From assembly GCA_028554795.2 (NCBI GenBank), contig CM068827.1, forward strand, positions 137,462,268 through 137,526,267: 64,000 nt of DNA. Reading direction: 5' to 3'. Positions 17,415 through 31,905 of this stretch are shown piece by piece (positions within the stretch are counted from its first letter, which is position 1; each line of letters starts with the position of its first letter). The notes below the pieces were generated by a model that saw nothing but the letters and a program-made list of their open reading frames with translations, was not told the DNA's origin and did not search any database. A program made the position numbers and the translations under genes. The DNA is from Sinohyriopsis cumingii. Taxonomy: Eukaryota; Mollusca; Bivalvia; Unionida; Unionidae.

Positions 17415-17949
17415 ACCACACAAAAAAGCAAACAGACCTTTGTCTTACACCACTACACAAAAAAGCGAACATGCCTTTGTCTTACACCAACACACAAGAA
17501 AGCGAACATACTTTTTCTTACACCACCACACAAGAAAACTAACAGGCCTTTGTTTTACACCAACCATACAAGATAGCTACCTGGCCATTGTATTACGCCA
17601 ACACATAAGAAAGCAAACATGACTTTGTCTTACATCAACCATACAAGAAAGCAAACAGGCCTTTGTCTTGCACCAACCACAAAATAAAGCAAACATACAT
17701 TTGTCTTACACCAACCACACAAGAAAGCGAACAGGCTTTCGGGTTACATCAGCCACACAAGAAAGCAAACATTCTTTTGTCTTACGCCAACACACAAGAA
17801 AGCTAACATGAGTTTGTCTTACACCACCACCCAAGAAAGCAAACATGTCTTTGTCTTTCACCACCACACAAGAAAGCTAACAGGACTTGGTCCAACACCA
17901 CTACACAAGAAAGCTAACATTCCTCTGTCTTACACCAACCACACAAGAA
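17415..17949. repeat. ~40-bp minisatellite
   Basis: About 13 units of the pattern ACCACACAAGAAAGCNAACA, then GGCCTTTGTCTTAC. Short open frames through it are by-products of the repeat. A SINE is inserted at its right end. Confidence 0.85.
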
Positions 17950-18199
17950 GGGGCCCCGAGTGGCCGAGTGGTCTAAAGAGCTTTCCGTTACGGATCACTG
18001 TCATCTCACCTCTGTCTGCGCTGGTTCGAGTCTCAGATTCAGCCAATGTGGGTATGTGAGAAAGCTTGCCAGTAGCTTTTCGTGGGTCGGTGGTTCTTTC
18101 CGGGGTTTTTCCGGGTTCTTCCTCCACCATTAATACTGGCCGCCATGTATAGCCTATCGTGTGCTGAAAAATGGCGTTAAACCCCACAGCAACAACAAC
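17950..18199 (+). mobile_element. tRNA-derived SINE, copy 1
   Basis: The head TGGCCGAGTGGTCTAAAG (A box) and GGTTCGAGTC (B box) come from a Leu/Ser-type tRNA. The body ends with AAAAATGGCGTTAAACCC and a (CAA)n tail. It is flanked by a perfect 13-bp duplication AACCACACAAGAA (17937-17949 and 18200-18212). Confidence 0.88.
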
Positions 18200-18212
18200 A
18201 ACCACACAAGAA

Positions 18213-20218
<2,006 letters not shown>

Positions 20219-20731
20219 CAGTGATTCTCAAACTGTGTGCCGCAGCACACTAGTGTGCCGCGAGAGATTTGCAGGTGTGCCGTGGGAGTTTTGAAAAATA
20301 TTTAAAATTGCCAGCGTTTTGAAACCTTGAACATATCGAAAAATTAAATGGTAAATCAATGTCGCAAAAGTTAAAAAAAATAACATGAATAGTGCAATCA
20401 GTTCAAAAGCAATCAAAGTAATTCTACCATTTGTGTCTTCGTAGTTTTGTGAGTTTGGATTTTCAGAATTGACAGAAATCAAATCGAAAAAGAGAGCGAC
20501 CTCTTAAAATCGACGATGAAATGCGCTCTTGTTTGTCGACTTTTGGAGCCTCGTATCAATCTGATTTGCTCTCTAATGCCTGCACATCCTTCACATTAAA
20601 TTTAAAATTAAATATATATGTAAAAATAAATAAGTTCTTCACCACACAAATTGTTAAATCTTTTCAGGTGTGCCGTGAAAGTTTTAGATCTTTTTGGTGC
20701 GCCGCAAGACAAAAAAGTTTGAGAAACACTG
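20219..20731. mobile_element. hAT-type non-autonomous element (MITE)
   Basis: Ends CAGTGATTCTCAAACTGTG and the inverse of CAGTGTTTCTCAAACTTTTT, the usual hAT terminal form, with matching subterminal GTGCCGC repeats. Flanking octamers CATTATGC and TATTATCC agree at 6 of 8 bases, fitting an old 8-bp duplication. No transposase is encoded. Confidence 0.75.
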
Positions 20732-20774
20732 TATTATCCTGACACCTGGCCGACCAGTCAGAACACTAACCTCT

Positions 20775-20905
20775 TAAAGCTGAGCTCCTAGTGAGGCAGC
20801 TGTGAGTACCACTTTTATAAGTCTTTGATATGACTCGGCCGGGTTCGAACCGACGACCTACCGCATCCGAGGCGGACGCTCTAACTACTAGGCCATCGGA
20901 GCGGT
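20775..20905 (-). mobile_element. tRNA-derived SINE of a second family
   Basis: On the minus strand, TGGCCTAGTAGTTAGAG (A box) and GGTTCGAACCC (B box) are followed by CATATCAAAGACTTATAAAA and a short tail. This form differs from the SINE at 17,950 and is probably not a functional tRNA because the acceptor halves do not pair. Confidence 0.7.
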
Positions 20906-21599
20906 TAGTAATTATAATGACCACGACGATGATGTTAATGGCAGTGAGAATGCTAATAATCAGAATGACGATAAAAACAGCGAATCGACGGGTACAAACA
21001 CTCAAAATGAACCCAATTTTTTGCATGTGGTTGCTTTTATGGGAACAGTGTGTGCACTGGAAAAATGTATTTTAGTTACGTGTATTTAATATGTATTTGT
21101 TAGATTTCTCTAGGATTATAACTTACAATTGCATTTTATACTTGAGCGTGTCCAAAATCAAGTTCATGTCGTACCTGATCAAGAACTTTTATTTTTGAAA
21201 ACAAATTTTATATAGCTATTATTTTTTCTAGGAGTGTAGGTTAAATATTATGATCATTATTAATAGAAATAAACCTATTTATTTGAGTCTGGATCATGGT
21301 AATTGGATTTCACCCCCTAAAATACATAGCCTTCATGATGTTTACCATATTCTAGATTATAATGTTAGTAACAGAATCTTCTAGAATGGAATCTTCCGCA
21401 AAGTAATACGTATTTGTTTTAGAAATGCAAATTGTCACCTAGGTCACGTAAAGGGTTTTGAAATGAGAATTATAGTGAATTCAAACAAGGGCATTTTTGG
21501 ATTATGTTACTGTGAATTATTTTAAGATTGTTGTCACATCACCACGTCACAAGCCACTACAGGGACATCAACACCTTCAGCGATGGATTTTATTTCGAA

Positions 21600-21790
21600 A
21601 CACCACTGGAATTTAGTTAAAACTTTATTTATTAGGACTGGTGGTAAATCTCTTCGGACTATTTGGGATTTTATTTCGCATTACTGTAAGTTCCTTTTAA
21701 ATTTTCACTTTAAATTCTAGGAAATAATTTATTCGTTGAATTTTACAAAACTTGTTACGTTTCGCTTTTTGTTTAGTACTCAATTTAAGA
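21600..21790. repeat. Dispersed repeat, copy 1 (second copy near 29,960)
   Basis: ACTATTTGGGATT, then TTAAATTTTCACTTTAAATT, then TAGGAAATAATTTATT recurs with changes at about 29,960-30,055 on the same strand. No coding or terminal repeats are seen, so the class is unknown. Confidence 0.4.
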
Positions 21791-22014
21791 CCATATAGTC
21801 GTAATACTTTTATGTAGGTTTGTATCTGCGTACTGAGCTACTCTAACTATGACTCGTTTTGACCCATTTCTCTCGCCTAGATTAAAGTGACCTTCATTAT
21901 AATAATTATGAGAATTTTAGAGACAAAGTCACTAGTTCCTCGTATTTTTCGCACATGTTTCAGTGAAAACATCAAGCTACGGTGACACTGTTTGAAGCGT
22001 GCATGCATAAGTCG

Positions 22015-22400
22015 GATTGTCAGATATTATAGAGAATGTTAAAATGAGGCGTACACACATACGTAGGATTGACACATATCATAGATTATGAATATTAAAA
22101 TGAGGCGTACACACATACATCGGATTGCCACATATCCTAGACTATGAATATTAAATGAGGCGTACACACATACTTCGATTGACACATATCCTAGACTATC
22201 AATATTAAAATGAGGCGTACACACATACGTACGATTACCACATATCATAGACTATGAATATTACAAAGAGGCGTACACACATAAGTCGGATTGCCACATA
22301 TCCTATGAATATTAAATGAGGCGTACACACATACTTCGATTGCCACATATCCTGGACTATGAATATTAAAATGAAGCGTACATGCATACGTATTATGGTC
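22015..22400. repeat. ~57-bp minisatellite
   Basis: About seven units with AAATGAGGCGTACACACATA, then CGGATTGCCACATATCCTAG and ACTATGAATATT. Confidence 0.85.
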
Positions 22401-22799
22401 ACACATCAAAGAGCATCTTATATTCATCTGTTCTTCTTTGTACGGATATTTACAACGACGAAACATACATAATGTAGATTTACAGACAACGATAATGTGA
22501 TGATATAGGGAAACATCATCTAAAACTATATTGATATAATGAACCATGATAAAAAGACACATTAATATATCCTTCAGCAAATACACCTGAAAATGTACCT
22601 TATCGCTCATCAGGTAGTCTCTACGTCCAATATTGACTAGAGTGTTCAAAAATTGCATCCCATTAAGAACGCTTGAGATCACTTGACCCGGACGATTACC
22701 TGATAAAATGTTGCTTAGAACATACCCCCCTTCTCTATAATAGGTTTTGAAATTAAAATTTGTATTTTATACTTTATGCACGAGTAAAAATTATATGAA

Positions 22800-22925
22800 A
22801 TGTATGTGAGCGTCTCCATAAACAATACGAGTACAATTTATATGAGCATCTCCATATATTGTACGAGTACAATGTATATGAGCGTCTCCATAAACAGTAC
22901 GAGTACAGTTTATATGGGCGTTGGC
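22800..22925. repeat. ~41-bp tandem repeat, three units
   Basis: Units share TATATGAGCGTCTCCATAAA, then CAGTACGAGTACAAT. Confidence 0.75.
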
Positions 22926-23429
22926 TACTTTCATGGGGTGTCAGATTTCCTGCTTTACCCACATGATACTGGTTCTTTACAATTAAAAACTGATATAATA
23001 AATTAAGATGAGATGGATATTACAGATAATCTGACACTGGGCCACCGCGTGCAAAATTTGGAGGTCAAAAAGTCGCATTCTTATTGATACATGCATACTA
23101 AAAATTAGATCATTCAAATTCAGACTTTCTCTCCCACTCCCACCCCCACTCTGTCTCTGCTGCTAGCCCAAGAGTATGATTGAAATTTCATTGACGCATC
23201 TGAATATTTGCTGAAGTATAATTTATAATTTGCATAAGTTGATATTAATTTATTTATATTATTCACAACGTTGTAGTCACTCCTACAATCCAGTTTTCAT
23301 TTCAGTTTTGCTCGTGCAAAACTGAATTTCTCCAAAAGTAAAAACGGGTGAGTAAATCATTATCTGTAAAACTTTTATTTTCAGTTCTAAACAAACAAAC
23401 TTATGATTATTTTTGTCTCTGTTTCTCAG

Positions 23430-23784
23430 GTTGATGTCTTTAAAAGGGCCCAGCCGGTGGATTTGTCCAACTTTGTGGGAAACGGCGAGTGGGAGCTAAT
23501 TGGAGTCCATGCAGTTAGGAATGTGGTTTACTATCCCTGCTGCACCACGCCATTTCCGGATGTTACGTTCACCATCCACATTAGGAGGAGAACATTATAT
23601 TACACATACAACGTCATCGTCCCTTGCATAATGTTGTCCATTTTGACTCTAGCTGGATTTTGGATGCGACCAGATAGTGGAGAAAAAGTGTCATTGGGGT
23701 TGACGGTACTTCTAGCTTTCTCGGTGTTCATGCTTCTCATTGCCGAGAACATGCCAGCCACGTCAAGTTTCGTTCCTTTGATAG
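23430..23784 (+). CDS. Nicotinic acetylcholine receptor alpha-type subunit, penultimate coding exon
   Basis: Part of a pentameric ligand-gated cation channel of the nerve or muscle membrane. After a TTTCTCAG acceptor the exon encodes the end of the ligand-binding domain with loop C, including the adjacent cysteines of YYPCC that mark alpha-type subunits, then M1 (YNVIVPCIMLSILTLAGFW) and M2 (GEKVSLGLTVLLAFSVFMLL). The GEK start of M2 fits cation selectivity. The exon ends in ATAG, one base into a Gly codon. The frame runs on past this point but loses homology. The intron apparently starts with GC (GCAAGT at 23785). The signal peptide and Cys-loop exons were not found between 11 and 23.4 kb. 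Confidence 0.92.
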
Positions 23785-25187
23785 GCAAGTATCAAAATGC
23801 ATACAGTTTTATATCCAGCTATATTTAGATGAGCGTCCTTTTGACTGAAGTGAAACTGTTAATATTATCAAATTTAAGATAAAACAAGTAACGTACAAGA
23901 TGCATCATATGTTCATTCTGCCTTTGAACGGAAATAGAGAAATGCCTTTTTCTCCATAGGTCCAACACACACACACACATACACACAAATATATACATAT
24001 TTGCTCCTAGACATTGCCTAATTACTCGGGTTCATAAATATCTTTTAAACACATAATCCCCAATTCAAACAAATAATTACTAAAATCTACCACATAAATA
24101 AATAGCAGATACGCAGATTCAAATATCAAGGTGCAATAAGGTATAATTTGGTACTATATCACCAAAATTGACTAATAATTAACTTGATTAATAAGTATCA
24201 TCTGCTTAAAATTAATACCAGCTAAAATCTAGACAATGTCTAATAGTCGGCATAATGGTCACCTAATATTAGAATCCAGCATACGGTTGCTTTTCTGTAG
24301 TTGAGTCTGTTGAATACCATTCTATATCAACAGGTGTTACGTCTAGGCTAATTGCGTAGAAAATGATTCGTCTAAAGTAGGGATTGGCGACGTGGGTGAG
24401 CGAGGGTGGTGTTTCGACGCGGAAATTAATAAAATCGAAAATACACTCTTGGTATTTTGTTGCAGATAAGGTAGGTGGGTTATGATGTATGGCCTCACAA
24501 TATATAAAGAACATCGAGACATATTGATTGTATATCCGGGCACCCATAACAAAAGTCAACTGTCAACATTTTTTATATAGGTATCGTGACTGCTAAGTTT
24601 AAACAACGATGACTTTTTTTCTCTTTAGGTTTAAGTCAAAACTAAGAGTTCATAATTTCCTGGATTGTTTCAGTAAATTAAAATTGGTGAATGCAAAACA
24701 CCAATTTTAATTATATTTTTATCGAATCAAGCTATTTTGGCAAGACGTATATAAATAAGTAAATGTGTTCAAATTGTTTATGAAATTCCAATATTTAGAA
24801 ACGGCTGACAACATGCATTCAAAACAAAGCGGATCTGGTCCCAGTGTATAAGCAGAAACTTGAAATCATGATAACACAAGAAAATAATATTTTGCAAATA
24901 ATAAAGACAAATCGTTGTTACTGAATGAAAGCATATATGGTTTTGATTTAATGCTGTATTTCATTGGGTCTCATGAACACGTGCGTGTCTTGTATTGTGT
25001 TTTCCCTTTAAAACATTGGAGTTTGCAGAATAGATGCAAGTGAGTGAATGTTCTTCTTTTAATTTGTTTGTGTTTTTGTCTGTATTTAGTTGGTAAAACA
25101 AGACGTGATTGTTTAAGGTGGTTGTATTCCGTAACTATTTGTTTTACAAATGCAGCATAGATTTGGGATTACGGTCTTTATACATTA

Positions 25188-25370
25188 GTATGTATGTATG
25201 TATGTATGTATGTATGTATGTATGTATGTATGTATGTATGTATGTATGTATGTATGTATGTATGTATGTATGTATGTGTGTGTGTATGTATGTATGTTGT
25301 ATGTATGTATGTATGTATGTATGTATGTATGCATGTGTATGTATGTTGTATGTATGTATGTATCTATACA
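25188..25370. repeat. (GTAT)n microsatellite in the receptor intron
   Basis: About 45 near-perfect tetramers followed by a short (CCAT)n. It lies in the 1,670-bp intron 23785-25454, and its open frames (MYVCMYVC) are not coding. Confidence 0.95.
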
Positions 25371-25454
25371 GGTGCGTGCATTCCATCCATCCATCCATCC
25401 ATTACCACAACTGTCACATCAGTCTGTTCTATTCTTTTTTTGTTTTTGTTACAG

Positions 25455-25987
25455 GGATATATTTGACAACAACAATGAGCCTGACATCATTATCTGTCAT
25501 TCTGGCAGTCACGACTTCGAATATCAACCACAGAGGTCTTAAAGAGCAATATATTCCAAACTGGATCAAAAAATTGCTTTTGTGTCTGGCTAAAGTTTTC
25601 TGTATGAGGCTACACTTTATTAAAAATGACTGGGACTTGGTAAAGCCTGAGAAGTGTATGAAACAAATGGATTCCAACGACTCTGGTTATAGTCTGATGG
25701 GGTACGAAAACGGAGAACTAAGTCACCCTGTAGTGAACAATCTGAAAAGGCAAGATGGCGTTGATAGAAGCGATTGTATGGACGAGGTTCTTCAGAAACT
25801 GCAGATTCTTATTACTCGCGAAGATGAGAAGGACAAGAATGAACTGATCATAAAACAATGGACAGAGGCAGCGGAAGTGTTGGACCGTTTACTTTTTTGG
25901 CTATTCGTGATATGCACTACTTTCGGCTCAATTATAATTCTAGTTATCCTTCCACTATTTAAGTCGGTACATCTTGAGGAAACATAG
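25455..25987 (+). CDS. Nicotinic acetylcholine receptor alpha-type subunit, last coding exon
   Basis: Continues the exon at 23430: acceptor TTTTTGTTACAG, then GG completes the split Gly codon and the frame reads M3 (YLTTTMSLTSLSVILAVTTS), the cytoplasmic M3-M4 loop (about 95 residues, with a NWIKKLLLCLAK amphipathic start and an acidic, Lys-rich MA-type helix before M4) and M4 (LDRLLFWLFVICTTFGSIII). TAG at 25985-25987 ends 8 residues after M4, normal for the family. The two exons together cover the C-terminal 60% or so of a typical subunit and are intact. Confidence 0.92.
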
Positions 25988-28160
25988 AAGTGTTGTATGA
26001 ATCCAAACTTTAAGTCTTCCAGTTAGAAGTTTTCTAGATTCGTCAAATCGAGTCTAATATTTTTGGTCACAACGATTGAAACTGCATTGTTCTACAGGAG
26101 CAGATGCTTATTGGAGGATAGAGAAGATGAGTTTGAAAGGTGTTAAATAGGAAAAGAGGAATATAATTTTGATTTCATATCTTACCGATGCAAAATGTTG
26201 AATTATGTCAAAAGAGCAGTTATTGGGACCTAGATAACGACGTATTAACAAATATTTTGGTGATAACATTGCACAGAATTTACTTACCGTTTGAAAAGTA
26301 TTACGTTTATAATAATTAAGATTTAATTTATATTATGATTCATTGCATTTATTATAACTTAGAGGCTGGCCCTTGACAAATGTAGTTAAATCCATTGTGT
26401 ACATAAAATCTAGTGTACAAATATACATTGTAAATGCACATATATGTCTACATGTTTTAGGTTTGTATGACTTTGTATTTAATCATGGTCTACTCATTAC
26501 GCATGCGTATCAAACGAAGAAACGACGAAATGTTTACGGGCCAGAATACATTATGAATTTTCCAAGAAAATAATCCTCCCGAAGTTCGGTTTATCATAAT
26601 GTTCAAATTCACCTGTTCTATCACGTTTTATAACTGATGTCTAATGTCCATGAAACAGGCGCCTTATTGGATGACAACAGTATATGAAACATATATACAT
26701 TAACAAAGAATACATGCATCACTGGTTTCTAACGTGATTGCAGGGGTCAACAAGACTGGTGCAAGTCTCGTAGATCACGTATGCACATTTACTCATAAAA
26801 AATTAAATATAAATTGTTCTTTTAAAATTTAACACTAATTGTCTTTAACCAAAATCTACTCAATCCTGATAAATGAATGCTCTGAACCTTAAATGTCATC
26901 AAGAAACTTCCAGACGAAAATTATCTATCGCTATGGACTTTTACAATGGTAGCCATATACTAAACTTGGGTCACAATAAGAGCGCGTCGAATGGAATCAT
27001 CACAATCGAGGGTAGTACGAATTTTTTTATCAATACGAGTAGCTTTCATTGTGACAGCACAGCGCGCGACATTCAATCCTGATTGTACTGGATCACATCC
27101 TTAGGTTCATTTCGTCCAAAAATGTCTCCGTACTGTATAGTTGATTTTGCAATATGCAACTCTCGGACGTCTATATAATGACCTTCCAGAGGAATATGGA
27201 TGTATACGAATCCAAATGAAGCTATTACTTGCTACTTATTACTTGCCAATTAAAGGTATGTAGAATCAAATTCTAGAAAATGACACCCATTACTGAAATA
27301 GTCGGTGTTGAATTGCAAACATGACCCGTGTGTCTTGTACTGCTCCTGGAACAAGAAACCGTTACTGACTGAAGCTGAAATTTCTCAAGCGCACTTAGGC
27401 TATAAATAACTCTTCGTTAACTTTCGGCGATGACGTTATAAAAGATTGTCCGTTTTTTTATTGCAACCAAAATTAAGGACCAAGATTTATCAGGGAAAAC
27501 TATTTTTTTTTTATTTTCTTTTTATATACGAGGGTCATCATGTTGATATGGAAACGCCATTTTCAACACGAATACACATTACGCACACCTCAATGTAAGT
27601 GGCTGCGTCCTATCTGGACAAGCCCGTTTTTAACAGAATTACAGTCTGTACATTAGAAATCATTTGGACTCTTCCTGTCTGGAAAAGTATGACTCTCATT
27701 TAGAGAAATGAAACCTCTCTGTGTAAGAATATAGAGTAACTTAGTACGTACTGGTAATAATATTTCAGCCTCAGCTGGTGACTTTCAGATAACTACAACG
27801 GTCATGATGACGAATAGATTACAGTAAGGCGTGCACTTGATATGCAGCCAATAATATTTTACTGAAACCTTTCGTGTTGTTCCTGAAAAGCCATTTCATG
27901 TTGTGTCCAAAGTTGCTCTGCAGATAATCAGCGGGAGTATTTTTGGCGATGGGGAACGACGTATATCTATCACAACGTCTTACACTACGATGTCACTTGG
28001 ATATATCCAACTGGTCTTACACTACGATGACACGTGGATATATACGACTGTTGCCGAGTCTTCACAAAGAAGATTGCCGATATTCAAAAGATACAAAATG
28101 AAATGAAACTTGTTAAGTTGAGATTTCCTTGCAATATTTGTATACATCAGTTCTTTAAGA
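25988..28160. other. Receptor 3' flank and host DNA without recognised genes
   Basis: AT-rich sequence following the receptor stop; its first part must hold the 3' UTR but I cannot place a clear AATAAA. A near-duplicate of about 37 bp lies at 27,975-28,050 (CTTACACTACGATG twice). Confidence 0.45.
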
Positions 28161-28164
28161 GCTT

Positions 28165-28275
28165 AAAGTCAGCAGCAAACATTTGAAACTCCCTACGAAA
28201 GACTCCAGCAAACGTTTGAAACTCGCTAAGGAAGTCCGCATGAAGCGTTTGAAACTTGCTACGAAAGTTTTACAG
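28165..28275. repeat. ~33-bp tandem repeat, three units
   Basis: Units share AGCAAACGTTTGAAACTCGC, then TANGAAAG. A 111-codon minus-strand frame here is a by-product. Confidence 0.6.
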
Positions 28276-30155
28276 GCCTTACTGTTAATAATAGTTTTAA
28301 AAATGTCCCTGGAGTTTGATTTGAATCCCTCGATCCACACGTTCCAACCCCCCACTAACCTTTGAGTTCGCTTTCTGACTGTAGTGAAGTCTATATATTT
28401 TGACAACTGCATTTTAATGTGCTCGCGCGGAGAGGGTTGTGTCTTACGCCCTTTTGTCACCCACGTTCTGCTAAGCGCATGTACCGCCACGAATGTGCAA
28501 GTTTTGAAGGGTTACGTGAAATGTTGGTATTGGAAACAGCGTTCGCCCAATAACCGAATGCCCAGATGGACTTGACTGGATTGTGCAATGACACCTTACG
28601 CTTATTTGGGCAATATGTTGAGAAATTTAATTATTAGTCTCTTTTGAAAAATTAAAATCTAAACTTTCAGTGCGTTTGTGAGTCTTGCTTCTTATTCATT
28701 AAAGAAATCCCAGGCGATGTTTTATGCACATGGTGCAGAAGTACCGTTTTGTTTCGTTTATACATGCCTCATTTCTCTGATATCAGCCCAAGGTTCCGTA
28801 ACTGTACTCTTAAGTTTCAGTAATAAACATTTGGTATGTTGCACGCCAGTCTATACCAATTTTGCCCCTATGACAATGCACGTGTATGTAAAAGGAAACA
28901 TGATTATTTGAAGCACTGAATTCACAAGGGAACCTTAAACTTGATTGGAAAGGACATGCAATTCTAACAGCAAAAAATGTAAAATTATTTTTTATAAACC
29001 TCTACCCTAGATTCAGCAAATTTCCAACGATTGTACATGCTATGGATTACATTTATAACATTATTCAGATAAGAATTGTTTTACTTGACATCTAATAACA
29101 TTATGTTCTACATAGTTTACGTTGTTATTTTATCTGCAACGTTAATTTGTCTGTTTTGCCTCTTGAGTAAACGTTGCATGTAATGAAATATTTGCTTGGT
29201 GTTTATTCAATATACACGATATATATTTTATAATTTAATGTCAACCTTTTTGTTATATATATTTAATTTGCATTTTGTACTGGCTCTTTTATCATTATAT
29301 GTGTGCATATTTGATTTGTATTGCGATATTGACCTTTGTCCGCAGCTGAGGGCAGGAGTTTTGGGCCTACCTGACTAATGTCTTTCTTGTAAACAACATA
29401 AAGTATTACATAGCAAATTTTTTGTCTTTGATTATAGATTTTTTATTAAGATTATTATTATTTTAATTAATCGTACTTGGATTTGAGTTAGGACATTGGT
29501 ATTCCTCTTGGGAAAACATGGTCAGCCTGATCTTTGTCAGGTAGCTTACTAAAACGGAATAGACCTAATCATGTTAACAACTTTGACTGTTCTAGAAAGG
29601 TGTACTTTTGGCCCTTATCCAGGTCCTCTAATTGTATCGCAGGCTTTTTTTTAAATCAGTGTTGTTTATATCAGAATTACTTATTCCTATCTTCAACTTC
29701 AGTTGAGTTTATATTTAGTTTGACAGGATTTATTTATTTAAAATATTCATTGAAATTACAAAGTGCTCTTTGACTTTTGGACTAAATAGCTATATTGGGA
29801 TTGTTGTGAAATCATTCAAGGACATTTTGGGTATTATCACTGTGATACATCATGACTCTTAGCACGAAAAACCCATTCCAGGTTATTTGTACATAGAAAC
29901 AATCAAGATTGGAATTCATTCAAAATACTTTAGTTTTGGACTTGCAAAAGAAATATTAAGACCATTTGGGATTAATGTTACAATATTGTAATTTTGTTAA
30001 AATTTTCACTTTGTATTATAGGAAATAAATTATTTGTTTAAATTCACTGAACTTGCTGATTTTTGCTCTTTTCTGCTTTTTAGTTTAAAACCAAAGACTT
30101 GTATCAGTCTGTGATATGTCTACCATACGTACCAAACTGATGACAATATAAAGAT
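28276..30155. other. Host DNA without recognised genes
   Basis: Contains the second copy of the dispersed repeat (about 29,940-30,110). No coding signal is seen. Confidence 0.4.
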
Positions 30156-31905
30156 ATATATAACTGCTGAATCGGCATTTTTGACTATCATAAGAGCATT
30201 TATATAGTTAGTGAAGATCATTTGCCAATACGTTGCAAGAAGTAAGATTCCAAAGGAAGATATGTATCTCGTTTACGTATTCAAGAGGTAAATGCACTGG
30301 ATGAATCATAGCAGAGCCACAGGAATCCCCAAAATGCCCTTTGGTATTTCTTTCAAAAGTCATTCAAGTTTCTCCCTAAATCGGGTCATTTTACATATTA
30401 CCCCAAAACTCTTCAGGGATAAGACAGACATTGGTTCCTTTGCTAAAGGTTTTGAAATGCTATTGAAATGCTCTTAACTACAGAAGAGCATACGACACGT
30501 TTGCGAAGAGCTTTAGTCGTCGTATAAGAAGAATTATTATTCCTATTGACGATCTGTATACCGTTACTATTTTCAAGCGTTAAAATGTCTGGAAAGGTTA
30601 TAGAGTGGCTACAGCATAATAAATAACCCTAAATGAATATAACAGTATATAAAAATCTTGCTTGATTCACTTGATTCTTGTAACTTATTGGCTAATACGT
30701 TTGCAATGATTCCCCCAATAGCAGCCAGATGCAATATCAAATCAAAACAGTTCAGGTAAGTGATAAAAGGTAGGAGTCTTCCAAAATTCCGTAATGCTGG
30801 TAAATCTTGAAGAACATTTACATAGTTAGCGAAGCGAATTTGCCAATACGTTAAAGAAGTAAAACTCCAAAGGAAGATATGAATCTCGTTTACGTCTTCA
30901 ACAGTTAAATGCACTGGAAGACTTATAGCAGAACAACAGCAAACCTCAAATGCCCTTTAATAATTTTTATAAACGTCTTCCAATTCTCTTGCCAGATCGG
31001 GTCAGTTGACATACTACCTCAAAACTCTTCGTGCATAGGTCGAAAGTTGGTTCTTTTGCTAAGGCTTTTGAAATGCTCTCATCTTCAGGACAGCATTGGA
31101 AGAGTTTGCGAAGACCTCTAGTCGTCATTTAAAAAAAGTTATTATTCCTAACGAAGATCAGTATCATATTAACATATTCAAGTGTAAAACTGATGAATGA
31201 GATATTGTGGAGCTATAGCTTGATAACATACACATAAATACGATAACGGTATATAAATCTTGCTTGCTTCACTTAATTCTTGTAACTTATTGGCAAATAC
31301 GTTTCTGATGATCTCCCTTATTAGAGTCAGTGAAAAAATATCAAATGAAAAATGGCCACGAACTGAAGAAAGTTAGGACTGATCCTAATATTCATCCATA
31401 TTTCCCTAACGCTCATAAATCTTGAAGAGCATTTATATATTTAGCGACGAGCATTTACTAATACGATACTAGACGCAAAATTCCAAAGGAAGATATTTAT
31501 GTCGTTTACGTCTTCATGAGATAAATGCATTGGAATAAATATAGCAGAGCAACATCAATCCACAAATGCCATTTGGTAATTCTTACAAAAGTTTTCCAAT
31601 TCTCTTCCCAAATCGAGTCAGTTGACCTATTACCTCAAACACTTCAGCATAAGACTAACGACGGTGTTTATGATACAGCTTTATAAATACTCTTGAAATG
31701 ATCTTACCTCCAGGAGAGTATTGGAAGGGTTTGCGAAGAACTTTAGTCACCATTTTAGACGAATTATTATTCCTATGTAAGATCTCTATCCGTTTAATAT
31801 TTTTAAGTGTTAAAATGATTGGATGAGTTATAGTGGAGCTACAGCGTAATATCTAACCTTTTAAAAACAATAACGGTATATAAATATTGCTTGTCTTATG
31901 TTACT
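30156..31905 (+). repeat. ~0.6-kb satellite, about three units, forward orientation
   Basis: Units carry TCTTGAAGAGCATTTATATA, GATTCCAAAGGAAGATATG, AGGCATAAGACGAACGTTGG-like and CAAATCAAAACAGTTCAGG blocks. The same blocks appear as their reverse complement from 35.3 kb on. A Gypsy LTR interrupts the array at 31,906. Confidence 0.85.

Noticed and set aside
17415..17949. CRISPR-like regularly spaced repeats
   Set aside because: The whole unit repeats without unique spacers; this is a eukaryotic minisatellite. The same holds for 22,015-22,400, 60,735-61,665 and 63,358-63,540.
20840..20905. tRNA gene on the minus strand
   Set aside because: A and B boxes are present but it continues into a SINE body and the acceptor ends do not pair.
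23785..23828. Continuation of the receptor frame to a TAG, which could be read as a truncated receptor
   Set aside because: Homology stops at 23784 and resumes at 25455; a GC donor gives an in-frame join.
25109..25454. Upstream extension of the last receptor exon with MYVCMYVC repeats
   Set aside because: It is a (GTAT)n microsatellite in the intron; receptor homology starts exactly after the splice acceptor at 25454.
28155..28490. 111-codon minus-strand frame
   Set aside because: Its peptide repeats follow the 33-bp tandem repeat and resemble no known protein.
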